Source: a virus. Taken from it: a DNA stretch of 55,205 bases. Positions 16,075 through 25,447 of the stretch are shown here, in pieces. A program made the translations under genes and the position numbers. The stretch spans positions 1 to 55,205 of IMG/VR virus record IMGVR_UViG_3300031974_005644; one strand, written 5' to 3'. The notes under the pieces were generated by a model. It was given only the letters and a program-made list of their open reading frames with translations. It did no database searches and was not told the origin of the DNA. Positions within the stretch are counted from its first letter, which is position 1; each line of letters starts with the position of its first letter.

Positions 16075-16677
16075 TTAAATGCCGGGGTCAAGTTCGGGGC
16101 CAAGTCGGCCACCAATGGCAAAGTCCGCCGAGCTGGGCTGCCGGTTTACGTAGGCATTGGCGCCAAGGCCGGCGGCGGTGAGTGCGGCGCCTTGCAGGCC
16201 CAGCCGGTTTTGTGCCGATGTGATGGCGTCGCTGCGGGCCTGCTGCGTGCTCAGGTTGGCAACGCCAGAAAGCCCCCGAACTGCCTGCGACTTATCGCCG
16301 CGCAGCACGCCAGAAATGGCGCCCAGGTTCGCCAGCCGGGTGTCATCCACGGCCTGCCGGGTGTCGACGGCATTCAGGCCGCCGGACATGCCCTCATCAA
16401 TCGCCAGACTGCCCAGGGCGTCTTCAACCCGGCCGCCTCGCCGCGCCGTGGCGGTGGCCACCTCTGGCGCCACCTCTGAGAATGCGCGGGCCGTCTCGGC
16501 TGAACTCAGGTTCATGGCGGTCTGCCCGGCGTCCGGGTCCAGCGTGTCGCCGATGTACCGATCCAGCAGCGGACCCCATCGGGTCTCGTAGTCCTTGCCC
16601 ATCTCTTCCGCGATACGCGCGAACTCGCGCTGATCTTCGGTTTCCTGAATCTTGTTGCTGCCGCCGCCTTTGCCCAT
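16075..16677 (-). CDS. Probable internal virion protein, 200 residues
   Basis: Begins MGKGGGSNKIQETEDQREFA at the ATG at 16677, which has GGAG 8 nt upstream; a longer frame would overlap the preceding gene. Ala/Gly/Ser-rich helices throughout (LSSAETARAF, LGLQGAALTAAGLGANAYV), similar in style to podovirus internal core proteins. Specific function unknown; the position immediately before other ejection-type genes supports a virion role. Confidence 0.65.
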   Translation of the reverse strand: MGKGGGSNKIQETEDQREFARIAEEMGKDYETRWGPLLDRYIGDTLDPDAGQTAMNLSSAETARAFSEVAPEVATATARRGGRVEDALGSLAIDEGMSGGLNAVDTRQAVDDTRLANLGAISGVLRGDKSQAVRGLSGVANLSTQQARSDAITSAQNRLGLQGAALTAAGLGANAYVNRQPSSADFAIGGRLGPELDPGI

Positions 16678-16679
16678 GG

Positions 16680-17063
16680 TTAAATCTCCAGCTCGTAAGT
16701 GGTTGCCTTGGTCTTCCACGTCCCGGCAAGGCGCCGTTCCCAGCCGCGACGCTGGGATTCCATCGTCAGGCTCACGGCGTTGCCAGACTTGGCAATCTCG
16801 ATCAGTTGCGATTGGTAGCGCTCCACGGCATCACCGCCATCGCAATACATGGCCCACACCAGGCATTTCTTCACGCCTTTGTAGGGGTCCACGTAGGGGC
16901 GCAGCACCACCCAGCAGTCATCGCTCACGTAGAGCGAGGCCCGACCGTATCGGCAGGCGGCGTACAGCTCTTCAACCGGCTCGTCGTCACCGGCAATGTC
17001 GATGGCCTGCTGCTTGATGCGGGGCCAGCACAGGCGAATGTCAGCGGGCTGAAGCTGCATCAT
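16680..17063 (-). CDS. Hypothetical late protein, possible GNAT-like fold
   Basis: A 127-residue protein beginning MMQLQPADIRLCWPRIKQQA. The pattern of an N-terminal helix, a strand around ASLYVSDDCWVVL, then CLVWAMYCDGGDAVERYQSQLIEIAKSGNA and a C-terminal strand resembles the acetyltransferase-like fold of T7 gp13-type morphogenesis proteins, but key acetyl-CoA motifs are not clear. It overlaps the gene upstream by ATGA and precedes the ejection-protein cluster, as gp13 does in T7. Confidence 0.6.
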   Translation of the reverse strand: MMQLQPADIRLCWPRIKQQAIDIAGDDEPVEELYAACRYGRASLYVSDDCWVVLRPYVDPYKGVKKCLVWAMYCDGGDAVERYQSQLIEIAKSGNAVSLTMESQRRGWERRLAGTWKTKATTYELEI

Positions 17064-17398
17064 TGGAACCTCACGCCGTCGGCGAACACGCTGATGGCCG
17101 AAGCCACGTCAGACACGGCGCGGATGCGGTCTCCGCCTGCCAGCGTTCTCAGCATCCCGGACAGGCTCACCGGCACCCCATCTCCGGGGATGGGCACATT
17201 GATATAGACCCGGTGCTGATTCGCGTCGCTGGTTGCAGCCGCCGGACGCACTCGCAACGTAAGCGTCGCCGGGCTACCGGACTGATTGATCGCCTCAAAA
17301 CGATCGATGCGAACCCGCAGTCCAGGGGCGGTGTAGAGGTCGCCAAGCGAATTGCTGACCAACGCGCCCTGCAGTAGCGGAATGAACGTCGCGCTCAT
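17060..17398 (-). CDS. Hypothetical small virion protein, 112 residues
   Basis: Short alternating polar/hydrophobic strands (RVRIDRFEAINQSG, ATLTLRVRPAAA, HRVYINVPIPGDG, ISVFADGVRFQ) suggest a single beta-sandwich domain. It overlaps both neighbours by ATGA, between the tail-collar fiber and the GNAT-like gene. Probably a small tail or fiber-associated protein; no family recognised. Confidence 0.62.
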   Translation of the reverse strand: MSATFIPLLQGALVSNSLGDLYTAPGLRVRIDRFEAINQSGSPATLTLRVRPAAATSDANQHRVYINVPIPGDGVPVSLSGMLRTLAGGDRIRAVSDVASAISVFADGVRFQ

Positions 17399-18372
17399 GT
17401 CTTGATAATCCAGTAGACGGCAATGGAAAGAGGCCTGATGTCCGTGGGGTCGGCCAGCGCTTCGCCGGTCTCCCCGCTGACGCTGTGCGTGTGCGAGCCC
17501 GCATCGGCCGTATTGCCACTCACGGTGTGCGCGTGGGCGCCGGCAGACTCCGCGGCGCCCGTGGTGGGGTGCGTGTGATTCCCCGCTGAAGCGGCGTCAC
17601 CTGAGTGCTGGTGGAAGTCGGACGCCACATTGGTGCCAGTGCCAGATTGGACCTCAACTACGCCCGGCGGCGGACCCGGCGGAAACCCCGTGGGGAAGCC
17701 GACGCCCGTTGTATGGGTGTGCGCGCCGGCGGACTCAGCCGTGCCCGAAACAGAATGCGTGTGCGCTCCGGCAGACGCGCCGGTCAGGGTGCCGCTTGCA
17801 TGGTTGTGCACACCGGCCGCAGCCGCAGCAAGCGTCCCCGTCCCATGAGCGTGCGCAAGGTCAATCTCATTCGCGCCTACCTCTTCGCCAACATTCAGCC
17901 CGGGTCCGGCGCCGATGGGGTAAAAACCCTCGCCGGGCGGCAACTGGAACGTCGTAACCCCATCACCGCCCCAGGTCGTGCCGATGACTGCAAACAGGTC
18001 GGGATAGTCCTCGATGTCAAGCGTCGAGCCGTCCTCGATCAGAAAGCCGTCGGGCACGTTGCCGGCCGGGCATGGCCACTTCAATGACGCACCGGTTGGG
18101 ATGCCTTGCGGTGGCGCTGCGGGGGTCATAGGCGGGTACGGCGCCAACAGCAATTCAGTCAGCGACTGATCGACTGGCGAGGGGCCACCACCACCCTGGC
18201 TGGGCGCCGAAGGCTGCCGCACCACCACCACACTCTGCTCAACCGGGCGAACGGCAGCGGCCATCCCAGCCATTGCCTTATCCACCGCCTCAACCCGCTG
18301 CTTCAGCGCATCCAGAATGCGGCGCAGGTTTCGATCCGGAACATTGATGGACGGGATCGAAGGGCCGGTCAT
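17395..18372 (-). CDS. Tail-collar domain fiber with His-x-His repeats
   Basis: The 325-residue protein has a coiled-coil start (ILDALKQRVEAVDKAMAGM) and a phage tail-collar domain at about residues 95-160 (WPCPAGNVPDGFLIEDGSTL, FQLPPGEGFYPIGAG). A long repeat region (about 170-300) has at least eight H-x-H units such as GAHTHSVSG and GNHTHP. It ends with RPLSIAVYWIIKT, the usual end of collar fibers. In T4 gp12-type proteins His-x-His pairs coordinate metal ions along a trimeric fiber. It is a likely secondary receptor fiber attached near the nozzle encoded just upstream. Confidence 0.87.
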   Translation of the reverse strand: MTGPSIPSINVPDRNLRRILDALKQRVEAVDKAMAGMAAAVRPVEQSVVVVRQPSAPSQGGGGPSPVDQSLTELLLAPYPPMTPAAPPQGIPTGASLKWPCPAGNVPDGFLIEDGSTLDIEDYPDLFAVIGTTWGGDGVTTFQLPPGEGFYPIGAGPGLNVGEEVGANEIDLAHAHGTGTLAAAAAGVHNHASGTLTGASAGAHTHSVSGTAESAGAHTHTTGVGFPTGFPPGPPPGVVEVQSGTGTNVASDFHQHSGDAASAGNHTHPTTGAAESAGAHAHTVSGNTADAGSHTHSVSGETGEALADPTDIRPLSIAVYWIIKT

Positions 18373-20744
18373 TGCAGGTCGTCCACGTCCTGTTCGATCT
18401 CCGCGCTGTTGACCTTGCCGGTGGTGCTCAACTGCACCTGAATCTCTTCGGCAATCGTGTCGTTACCAACGCGCACCCGGAACTCGCGCGCTGCGGTCAC
18501 CGCGTTGGTGAAGAAGGCGGTCGCCTCCCCGTCGCGGAACAATGCGAAGTTCACCGTTTCATCGAACTCGCTGGGTGAAGGCGCACGGACCTGGGCAATG
18601 GTGAACGACGTCGGGTGCGGCAACTGCCGGATGCCAGACCGCCACGTCGCCGTCAGCTTGTCGCCGGTGTTGAACTCCACGATGTCGCCGCCCACCAGTA
18701 TGAAAAGCCGATCCTTGATCGGGTCCACGTAGGCCGCCGAGGCGTAGAAGCTCAGGTCCACCACCCCGTTGCCGACATCAAAGGTGAAACCGCCCTGCAC
18801 CGCTCCGGTGTCGTAGAAGACAAACAGAATCTCGTCATAGACGGCGCAGACCATGCTTTCCGGTGCCAGTGCCGCCCATTCCTCGCGGGAAAAGAACCGG
18901 TCGGTCAGGTTCACCGCGCCATTGGCCGTCACCGCAATCATGCCGTCGAAGCTGCTGTAGCAGACCCCGTATTCCTTCCAGCGCACGATGCTGGCGCGAC
19001 TGGCGCAGCCATAGATGGCGCTGATCTTGTCCATGCTCATCGCCGCCGGGTCATCGCCGCGCACCAGGTACGGGCATTCCTCCGTCATCACGATGGCTTG
19101 GTTCTCGATGGCCAGCATGCCCACCACTGGGAAGTCGGCCGCGCGCGCCCAGTCCTGCACGTAGGCGTGTGGCCGAAAGGCCACGCTGGGGTACACATCG
19201 CTGCCGCTGGCCAGCAGCATGATGCCGTTGGCGAGCGAGCAAATGTCACTGGTGCTGGCCGGCGGCTCAATCCAGTCCGCGCTTTCCAGAACGATGCGGG
19301 ACAGATCCTCCGTGGCCTGATCATCCGCGAAGGTCGTCGTGACGTTCGGCAGATCATCCTGATCAGCCACCAAGCGCAGCACCGTGGAACCATCACCGGT
19401 CACCGCGCGGTACAGGCGCTTGCCGACAATGCCGTATTCGGTTGTCACGCCCGCGCTCGGCGCAACGATGGCCGACACATCACGAGACAGCTCGTCCGCC
19501 ACCGGAACGATGCGACTCAACGGTGACGGGGCTGACTCTTCGCCGTAGAGATTCACCCACGTGTAGGCATAGCGGGTGTTTTCTACGCCATCCCCTGCGT
19601 AATTACCCACAAGAGCCAACGTGATGTTGTCCACCCTCGCGGTGATGCCGGCCGTCCTTGAAGGGGTTGCATTGACGCTGAACCCGTACCACGACTCACC
19701 GGACTGAAGGATTGACGTGGCAGATTCTGAAAATGCCACGGCACCTGTTGGGGTGGTGCTCTGCGATATTTCCCCGGAATAGAGATTTGATGCTCCGGCG
19801 CTCGTTCCCAAACTGAAGCGCGTAGTCACAAGAAAGTTGCCCGCAGACTGAATCTCGTTCGTCACCTCCACCTGCAAGTGGTAGTTGACCCCGAATGACA
19901 TGAGCCCCGTTACAGACTCAGCCGTCAGCGCGAATTGCCGCGACCAGCTTTCTTGAAATCCGAATGTGAACGAAGCCGTACCACTCGCGTTAATTAGGAC
20001 TCTCGCCCAGACCCCCCGGCCATCTTCGGTTGCTGAGTAGGTGAATACCAAAGCCCCAAATCCGCCGTCGCTTGGCGTGTCAATGCTGAACGTGCAGCGC
20101 ATCCGGCTGTAGTAAGCCCCGCCGAACCCATCGTTTCGGGTCATGTACGCGACGGTCTGGGGCCGATCAGAGCCGCCAACTGCGGTCAGCTTGTAAGCCC
20201 CCGCTGCGCTTTCAGCGACAGCGTCATCCTCTGTCGAGGTCACCCACCCAGCGAGGCTGCCCTGGTCATAGGTCGCATCAATATCAGGGTTTGCATCCAC
20301 CACCACGGCAACCGTCGGGGCCGCATCCGGCGCTCGCACACCGAGCCGATAGGTAGTCAATGGGAAATTAGTGCCCGCGCCATTCTGAGCGGTCGGGATG
20401 TCCGTCACCTGCGGCGTCGCCAGCCCAGCGATATAGATGCGCTCCTTCGTGGCGGCGTCTGACGGCGGCTTGGCAAACCCGCGTGCCACCCGGGCAAAGC
20501 CTTCGGCCTCAGTCCAATGCAGCCACACCGGGCCGGGGTCGGCGGTGAAGCGGCCGTACAGGTCCAAGGGATAGATCGCATTGATCGTCCCCGGCTTGGT
20601 CGGCTCGTTCACCAGGGTGTTGGCGCGCCAGGCTTCAAGGTCACCCGACTTCAGCCGGGCATTGGAGCAGACCTCTGCAAACTCATCAGGCAGCAGTCGG
20701 CTGGCCAGCTTGGGTATCCGGCCACGGAACAACCCGAATTTCAT
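18369..20744 (-). CDS. Tail nozzle-like protein with lectin-like insertion
   Basis: At 791 residues, the protein begins MKFGLFRGRIPKLASRLLPDEFAE, a start shared by nozzle/tail-tube-B-type proteins of short-tailed phages. Its second half resembles a beta-propeller body (ANGIMLLASGSDVYPS, YVQDWARAADFPVVGMLAIE, VCYSSFDGMIAVTANGAVNL). Residues about 150-380 look like an inserted concanavalin/LamG-type jelly-roll (SLAGWVTSTEDDAVAES, RMRCTFSIDTPSDGGFGALVF, YHLQVEVTNE), which may bind glycans. Start and stop overlap neighbours by ATGA. It would form the distal tail tube of the short tail. Confidence 0.72.
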   Translation of the reverse strand: MKFGLFRGRIPKLASRLLPDEFAEVCSNARLKSGDLEAWRANTLVNEPTKPGTINAIYPLDLYGRFTADPGPVWLHWTEAEGFARVARGFAKPPSDAATKERIYIAGLATPQVTDIPTAQNGAGTNFPLTTYRLGVRAPDAAPTVAVVVDANPDIDATYDQGSLAGWVTSTEDDAVAESAAGAYKLTAVGGSDRPQTVAYMTRNDGFGGAYYSRMRCTFSIDTPSDGGFGALVFTYSATEDGRGVWARVLINASGTASFTFGFQESWSRQFALTAESVTGLMSFGVNYHLQVEVTNEIQSAGNFLVTTRFSLGTSAGASNLYSGEISQSTTPTGAVAFSESATSILQSGESWYGFSVNATPSRTAGITARVDNITLALVGNYAGDGVENTRYAYTWVNLYGEESAPSPLSRIVPVADELSRDVSAIVAPSAGVTTEYGIVGKRLYRAVTGDGSTVLRLVADQDDLPNVTTTFADDQATEDLSRIVLESADWIEPPASTSDICSLANGIMLLASGSDVYPSVAFRPHAYVQDWARAADFPVVGMLAIENQAIVMTEECPYLVRGDDPAAMSMDKISAIYGCASRASIVRWKEYGVCYSSFDGMIAVTANGAVNLTDRFFSREEWAALAPESMVCAVYDEILFVFYDTGAVQGGFTFDVGNGVVDLSFYASAAYVDPIKDRLFILVGGDIVEFNTGDKLTATWRSGIRQLPHPTSFTIAQVRAPSPSEFDETVNFALFRDGEATAFFTNAVTAAREFRVRVGNDTIAEEIQVQLSTTGKVNSAEIEQDVDDLQ

Positions 20745-21406
20745 AGCGCGCCAGCGGTCGTGATTGACGTGGGCGTTTCTTCAGGCGGCATCGGCGTGAT
20801 CATTTGCTGCACCTGAGCATGCACCCCAAGGCTGTTCGCCCATTGCGACAGCCACACCTGCGCCCGCGTCATGTCGCCGCGCTTGCTGGTCTTTGCCAGG
20901 GCGTAACCGACCACCCACGCATGCAACGCCGACTCGTAGATGTCCGGCAGCGGGAAAATATCGGTTGGAGCCGTGAGGCGAGTCGGTGCCACTGCATAGC
21001 AGCAAAGCAACTCGGCGCCTGCGGTCGCCGGCGGATGAACCAAGAACCGTCGAGGATCACGGTTATCGACCATCACGTGGCGAAAGTTCGCAGTCGGTGT
21101 CGCCGAGTACCACTCCGGGTCAGAGTGATCGATGTCATTGCGAGGCTTCACGAAGACAACCTTGCCCTCACCGTTGGCCAGCGCGTCCAGAAACTGCGTG
21201 CCAGCGGCCGGCAGGTACTGCACCGGCCCGGCGATCAGCGTCACGGTTTCGGTCACCGTCGAGGTGTCCGGCTTGTGCGAAACCGTGGCGCTGATGCCAG
21301 CGTTCAGGTGTCCCAGCATCTCCGAAGGCGACCAGGTGCCACCGGTTTCATCGATAAGGGTTTGTGATGCGCGGTTGAGGATGACGCTTGCGGCGATAGT
21401 ACCCAT
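20741..21406 (-). CDS. Adaptor-like head-tail protein (DUF6682-type), copy 1
   Basis: A 221-residue protein with the pattern LIDETGGTWSPSEMLGHLN, KPDTSTVTE, QYLPAAGT, DPEWYSA, VDNRDPRRFLVHPP and PLPDIYESALHAWVVGYAL. The same landmarks occur in the same order in the gene at 25448-26101, so the two are paralogues. This fold is used by connector/adaptor proteins that ring the portal in podoviruses. Unlike its paralogue it is separated from the other head-tail genes by the large receptor-binding gene. Confidence 0.72.
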   Translation of the reverse strand: MGTIAASVILNRASQTLIDETGGTWSPSEMLGHLNAGISATVSHKPDTSTVTETVTLIAGPVQYLPAAGTQFLDALANGEGKVVFVKPRNDIDHSDPEWYSATPTANFRHVMVDNRDPRRFLVHPPATAGAELLCCYAVAPTRLTAPTDIFPLPDIYESALHAWVVGYALAKTSKRGDMTRAQVWLSQWANSLGVHAQVQQMITPMPPEETPTSITTAGAL

Positions 21407-21433
21407 TGTCTCAGGCTCCGGTGAGTCGAATGA

Positions 21434-24400
21434 TCATTCGCTGACAGTTAGATGGCTGTCGATAATTGCTGATCGGATGACGCGCCCGCCGTCAGCGTTG
21501 GGGTGGACGCCGTCGCCGTAGAGGCCGCGCGCGTCGGCGTCCACGAACTCACCGAAAAACCGTTTCAGATCGATGAATGCCCAGCCGTTCTCGCGTGCGA
21601 GCGCAAACAGCTGATCGTTGTAGTCGTCGATCTCAAATGTGCGAACGAGATCGTTCGGACCAGGTCCGACGAGCAGAATGTCGCAACGCGGAGACCCGGC
21701 AATAATCCGGTCAGCGACGTTTTTAATCCGCGTTTTGAAAGCCTCTAGCGTGACGTTTTGGCTGTTGTCGTTGGTTCCCAGCAGAATAATCGCCAGGTGC
21801 GGCGCCAACGCCGAATACGCTGCGGTTAGGTTCCCCGCCGGCACTGACTCAAATCTCAGCGCGGTGGCGCCACCATTACCCAGCTTGTGCACAACGGCCT
21901 GCCCAGGTGTGTCGTTGCGTATATCTACGCCGGTGATCGTTACGCCGGAGCCCCCGGCGGATAAAATCGCCAGGTTGAGCTGCTCGTCCGCCGCGCCGGT
22001 AACCTCGATCGTTTGGTGCCCCGCAGCGGCGTCGGTATCGACATCGACAGGCGTGCCTGCGCCAAGCGCATAGCTGAACGTACCGCCGTCGGGAGTGGTG
22101 ACGTAGTGAATCACGTACCTACTCACCGCCGCAGCGGAATACGAAAGCGTAGCGGCGGGATCAGTGGTGGTCGCGTGGGTCGTGTCCGGGCCGAACACGC
22201 CCGGCTCCACGCGCACGTCAGTCCACGCTCCAGACCGAATGCGGGTGGCCCCCGCCGCAGTGTCAATGTCGATATTTGCGCTCACGTAACCGGGCGCCGA
22301 AACTCCCATCTGGGAGTCCAAGTAGTCGCGCAACGGACCATAGATACGGAACGCCGTGTTGACCCAGCTATCTCCTATTACGGCGACAATTAACTCGCCC
22401 GCACCGCCCGAGATTTTGGCTCGCTGGGCGCGATAGCTGCGCAAGTTCCAGTTTCCCCAGGCTGCGGAGTTTTCGCGCGGCAGCTCAGGGCCGCCCAGCG
22501 CGTCGAGTTGCTGCTGCTGATCCGCATCGACAAGCGCCAGATATGCGCTGTCATCAAACGCGGGCACGGTCGGGCCGTCATTCGAGTTTCCTCGGTAAGC
22601 CCACACCGCCGCGATGTCGAACGTTCCGTCACCGCCACTTGCTGTGATCGGATACATACGAAAGCTTACGGCGCCCGCTGGCGCAACCCCGCTCATCGTG
22701 GCCAAGCTTGGCGTGGCGCTTGCGGTAAAGGCGCTGCCGATCTGAGTGCCAATCAACGCTCCCGAGACATCTAGCCATCGGCCGATCCAATCGACCAACT
22801 CCCCGTTCCCGACGATAAGTCCACGGACAGTCAGCGTGTCTCCCTCAGCAACGCCAATGTCATCGAGCCAGATGCGCGGGCCGGACAGATCCGTGTTTCC
22901 CGTTTTCCTCAACGCCTGCCCGTCGTACACCGTGTTCGGGACGAGGGTCAGCGTTGGTGCCCCAATGGTCCCGAAGAAGTAGCGCTCGCGACCAAGCTGC
23001 TCGGTATTGGCAAGTGAAAAGTGACGGAAGAAAGGGTCGGGCCAACCGTTAATGACGCCCGTTTCGCGCTGCAGCTCCACGGCGATGGCGCTCAGCGCAT
23101 TGATCTGGTCTTGCTGATCCGCATCGATAAGCGACAGGTAGGCGCCGTCGTCAAACGCGGGAGATTCCGGCCCAACGTCCGGTTCTCCGCGGTAGGCCCA
23201 GACAGCGACAATGTCGAACACCCCGTCACCGCCACTAGCGGTGACGGGGTACATGCGGACGCCCACCGCTCCCGCGGGCACCACGCCGGTCATCGTCGCT
23301 GTCGTCGGGGTCGCCGATGCCGTCACCCTGCCGCCCGGATTCGCAACCCCGCCGATCTGGACGCCAACTACAGTGCCTGATGCGTCAAGCCAGCGTCCCA
23401 GCCAGTCAACCACCTCGCCGTTACCGATGACCAGCCCTCGGATAGTAAGGGAATCCCCCTCGACTACGCCCACATCGTCAAACCATATTCTCGGGCCTGA
23501 TAGATCGCTGTTGCCAGTTTTGCGAAGCGCCTGCCCGTCGTACACCGCATTCGGAACCAAGGCCAAGGTTGGCGCGCCGGGAGATCCAAAAAAGTACCGA
23601 GCGCGCCCAAACTGGGCGGCAGTGTCCAGTGCAAAATAGCGGAAGAATGGATCCGCCCAGCCATTCACTTTGCCAGTGATTTTTTCGGTTGCAAACGACC
23701 TCTCTGCTGCGAACCGATCGCGCAGCGAAAGATATTCCGCATCATCAAAATTGGGCCAGGCAGGCGCCTGGTCTACGTCGCCTTTGGTGACGTACAGCGC
23801 AAGGATGTCAAACGTAATTCCTGCATCACTTGTGTATGGGTAGAGCGCCAGCCCAAATGCGCCCGCTGGAACAACCGTTGTCCGCTTCACAACCGACAGT
23901 CCGCTTATTTCCGACGCCCCGCTCATGACTTGGGGGCCAACAAGGGTCTGCGGGTTGCCGTTGGTGAATGCGCCTGGGAAAAAAATGTCGGCCGTCGCGC
24001 TGGGTTGCACAACGTAGGTGACCGTGATCGTCTCACCTTCATCCGCGCCGAGGTCCCCAAGATCAATATGGGGACCCGATGTTTGCACCCCTACATTCGC
24101 GGTTCGCCGCAACGCGTTGCCGTCGAATTGAGTGTTACCTACCAAGGTAAATCCAGTCCCACCACTGGCGAATCGATAGCGCACAAAGCCGAACTGGGAT
24201 ACGTTGGAATAGTCAAAATGCCGGAAAAACGGGTCAGGCCATCCGTTGATGAGCCCCGTTTCGCGACGGCGTTCAACAGCAAGTGCAGAAGGGTACCGAG
24301 ACACCTCCGCCGCAACCGGCCCGGCGTCTCTGCGATACCTGATGATTTCTAGGCCACTGGCGCCTACAACTTGGAACTGGTCGCCATCGGCGACAGCCGC

Positions 24401-25120
24401 CAACCCCGTCGCGGTATCGTCATAAACATCGGCGTTGACGAATGCGTTGTCGGCTGCCGCCTCGGAAAGCGCCACATTGGCGGCCGTCTCGAGCACGTCG
24501 GCGGCGGTCTGTGCACGATCCAGCCCGGTCTGCACCCGATCTGCCGCCGTTTGTACCCGGTCGTCTGCCGTCTGCACGGCATCAGCTTCGGTCGCGGCCA
24601 CAGCTGCGTCCAGCGCCCCCAAGTCAACTCGGTCAGCAGCTTCTTCTGCGGCTTCCTTAGCGGCAACGGCCAGCGCAGCGTTGGTGGCTGCCGCCTCCGT
24701 CGCAGCTGTCAGTTGGGCTGCTGATGCCTCAAGAATGACGAACGTCGCCACGCCAGCCACGTTGCGGTACAGCGACTTGCCGGTCTCGTCGGCCACATAA
24801 AACCAATCGCCTGCGGTGGTCCCGGCGACTGCAAGGCTGGTGTTCGTGAATATCTCTGCATTCGGGAACGACGGCGGCCGGAAAGGCATCCAGGTCACCA
24901 GATCGGTGGCCAGCTCCCACGGCGTGCTGCCAGGCGCATCGGCCACTGCCGCCACCATGCCGGGCTTGCGGCGCTCAGGGGGAATGGCGTTGCGTTCGGC
25001 AAGCGAGGCAACAGTGACCCAGCCCCCTTTCCCGTACGTGTCGACGTGGGTCGGCGTCGGCAGCCCACTGTCCAGCGGAACAATCGGCGATGCGACGGCA
25101 GTTCCTGGAATCTTCGCCAT
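21434..25120 (-). CDS. Receptor-binding tail fiber/spike with C-terminal SGNH esterase
   Basis: The 1228-residue protein starts at ATG 25120 (GGAGAG upstream). Parts: an N-terminal virion-anchoring region (1-100); an Ala-rich helical stretch with heptad-like QTADDRVQTAADRVQT repeats (about 120-215); three tandem modules of about 200 residues opening with NGWPDPFFRHF-type motifs at 292, 486 and 691; and a C-terminal SGNH/GDSL hydrolase with S918 in AVIGDSW, N1117 in LLGTNDN and D1203/H1206 in YGDGVHPN. Such esterases deacetylate surface polysaccharide during adsorption. Modules 2 and 3 are nearly identical in places, suggesting recent internal duplication. Confidence 0.88.
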   Translation of the reverse strand: MAKIPGTAVASPIVPLDSGLPTPTHVDTYGKGGWVTVASLAERNAIPPERRKPGMVAAVADAPGSTPWELATDLVTWMPFRPPSFPNAEIFTNTSLAVAGTTAGDWFYVADETGKSLYRNVAGVATFVILEASAAQLTAATEAAATNAALAVAAKEAAEEAADRVDLGALDAAVAATEADAVQTADDRVQTAADRVQTGLDRAQTAADVLETAANVALSEAAADNAFVNADVYDDTATGLAAVADGDQFQVVGASGLEIIRYRRDAGPVAAEVSRYPSALAVERRRETGLINGWPDPFFRHFDYSNVSQFGFVRYRFASGGTGFTLVGNTQFDGNALRRTANVGVQTSGPHIDLGDLGADEGETITVTYVVQPSATADIFFPGAFTNGNPQTLVGPQVMSGASEISGLSVVKRTTVVPAGAFGLALYPYTSDAGITFDILALYVTKGDVDQAPAWPNFDDAEYLSLRDRFAAERSFATEKITGKVNGWADPFFRYFALDTAAQFGRARYFFGSPGAPTLALVPNAVYDGQALRKTGNSDLSGPRIWFDDVGVVEGDSLTIRGLVIGNGEVVDWLGRWLDASGTVVGVQIGGVANPGGRVTASATPTTATMTGVVPAGAVGVRMYPVTASGGDGVFDIVAVWAYRGEPDVGPESPAFDDGAYLSLIDADQQDQINALSAIAVELQRETGVINGWPDPFFRHFSLANTEQLGRERYFFGTIGAPTLTLVPNTVYDGQALRKTGNTDLSGPRIWLDDIGVAEGDTLTVRGLIVGNGELVDWIGRWLDVSGALIGTQIGSAFTASATPSLATMSGVAPAGAVSFRMYPITASGGDGTFDIAAVWAYRGNSNDGPTVPAFDDSAYLALVDADQQQQLDALGGPELPRENSAAWGNWNLRSYRAQRAKISGGAGELIVAVIGDSWVNTAFRIYGPLRDYLDSQMGVSAPGYVSANIDIDTAAGATRIRSGAWTDVRVEPGVFGPDTTHATTTDPAATLSYSAAAVSRYVIHYVTTPDGGTFSYALGAGTPVDVDTDAAAGHQTIEVTGAADEQLNLAILSAGGSGVTITGVDIRNDTPGQAVVHKLGNGGATALRFESVPAGNLTAAYSALAPHLAIILLGTNDNSQNVTLEAFKTRIKNVADRIIAGSPRCDILLVGPGPNDLVRTFEIDDYNDQLFALARENGWAFIDLKRFFGEFVDADARGLYGDGVHPNADGGRVIRSAIIDSHLTVSE

Positions 25121-25121
25121 T

Positions 25122-25445
25122 TCAGTTGCTCTCCAGCGTGGTGTCACCGGCCACTGGGTCCGGGGATCGATAAAGGGTGTAGGGGGTCGCGGCACCGTTC
25201 ACGGTGAGCACGACAGGGGTCTCAATGCACACCAGATTCAGCGGGTGCAGGGTGAAAGGCGGCACAGGCCCAAAGGTCGTCGGCATGGCGATGAAGAGGT
25301 AGTCGCCCAACGTCACGTCCACGAAGGCATAAGTGCCGATGCGGCCGGTCTGCTCACGGGTGTTGGCCAGGTCCTGGACTTCGGTGGCAGACAGGGTTTC
25401 CCCTGCCACGCTACCCCAGTAGACCGGCATCAAGGTGCATGACAT
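25122..25445 (-). CDS. Hypothetical small virion protein, 107 residues
   Basis: Begins MSCTLMPVYWGSVAGETLSA and ends within two bases of the receptor-binding protein start. The second half is beta-rich and hydrophobic but without a membrane segment (IGTYAFVDVTLGDYLFIAMP). The position between an adaptor and the fiber suggests a fiber-attachment or assembly protein; no family recognised. Confidence 0.62.
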   Translation of the reverse strand: MSCTLMPVYWGSVAGETLSATEVQDLANTREQTGRIGTYAFVDVTLGDYLFIAMPTTFGPVPPFTLHPLNLVCIETPVVLTVNGAATPYTLYRSPDPVAGDTTLESN

Positions 25446-25447
25446 GG

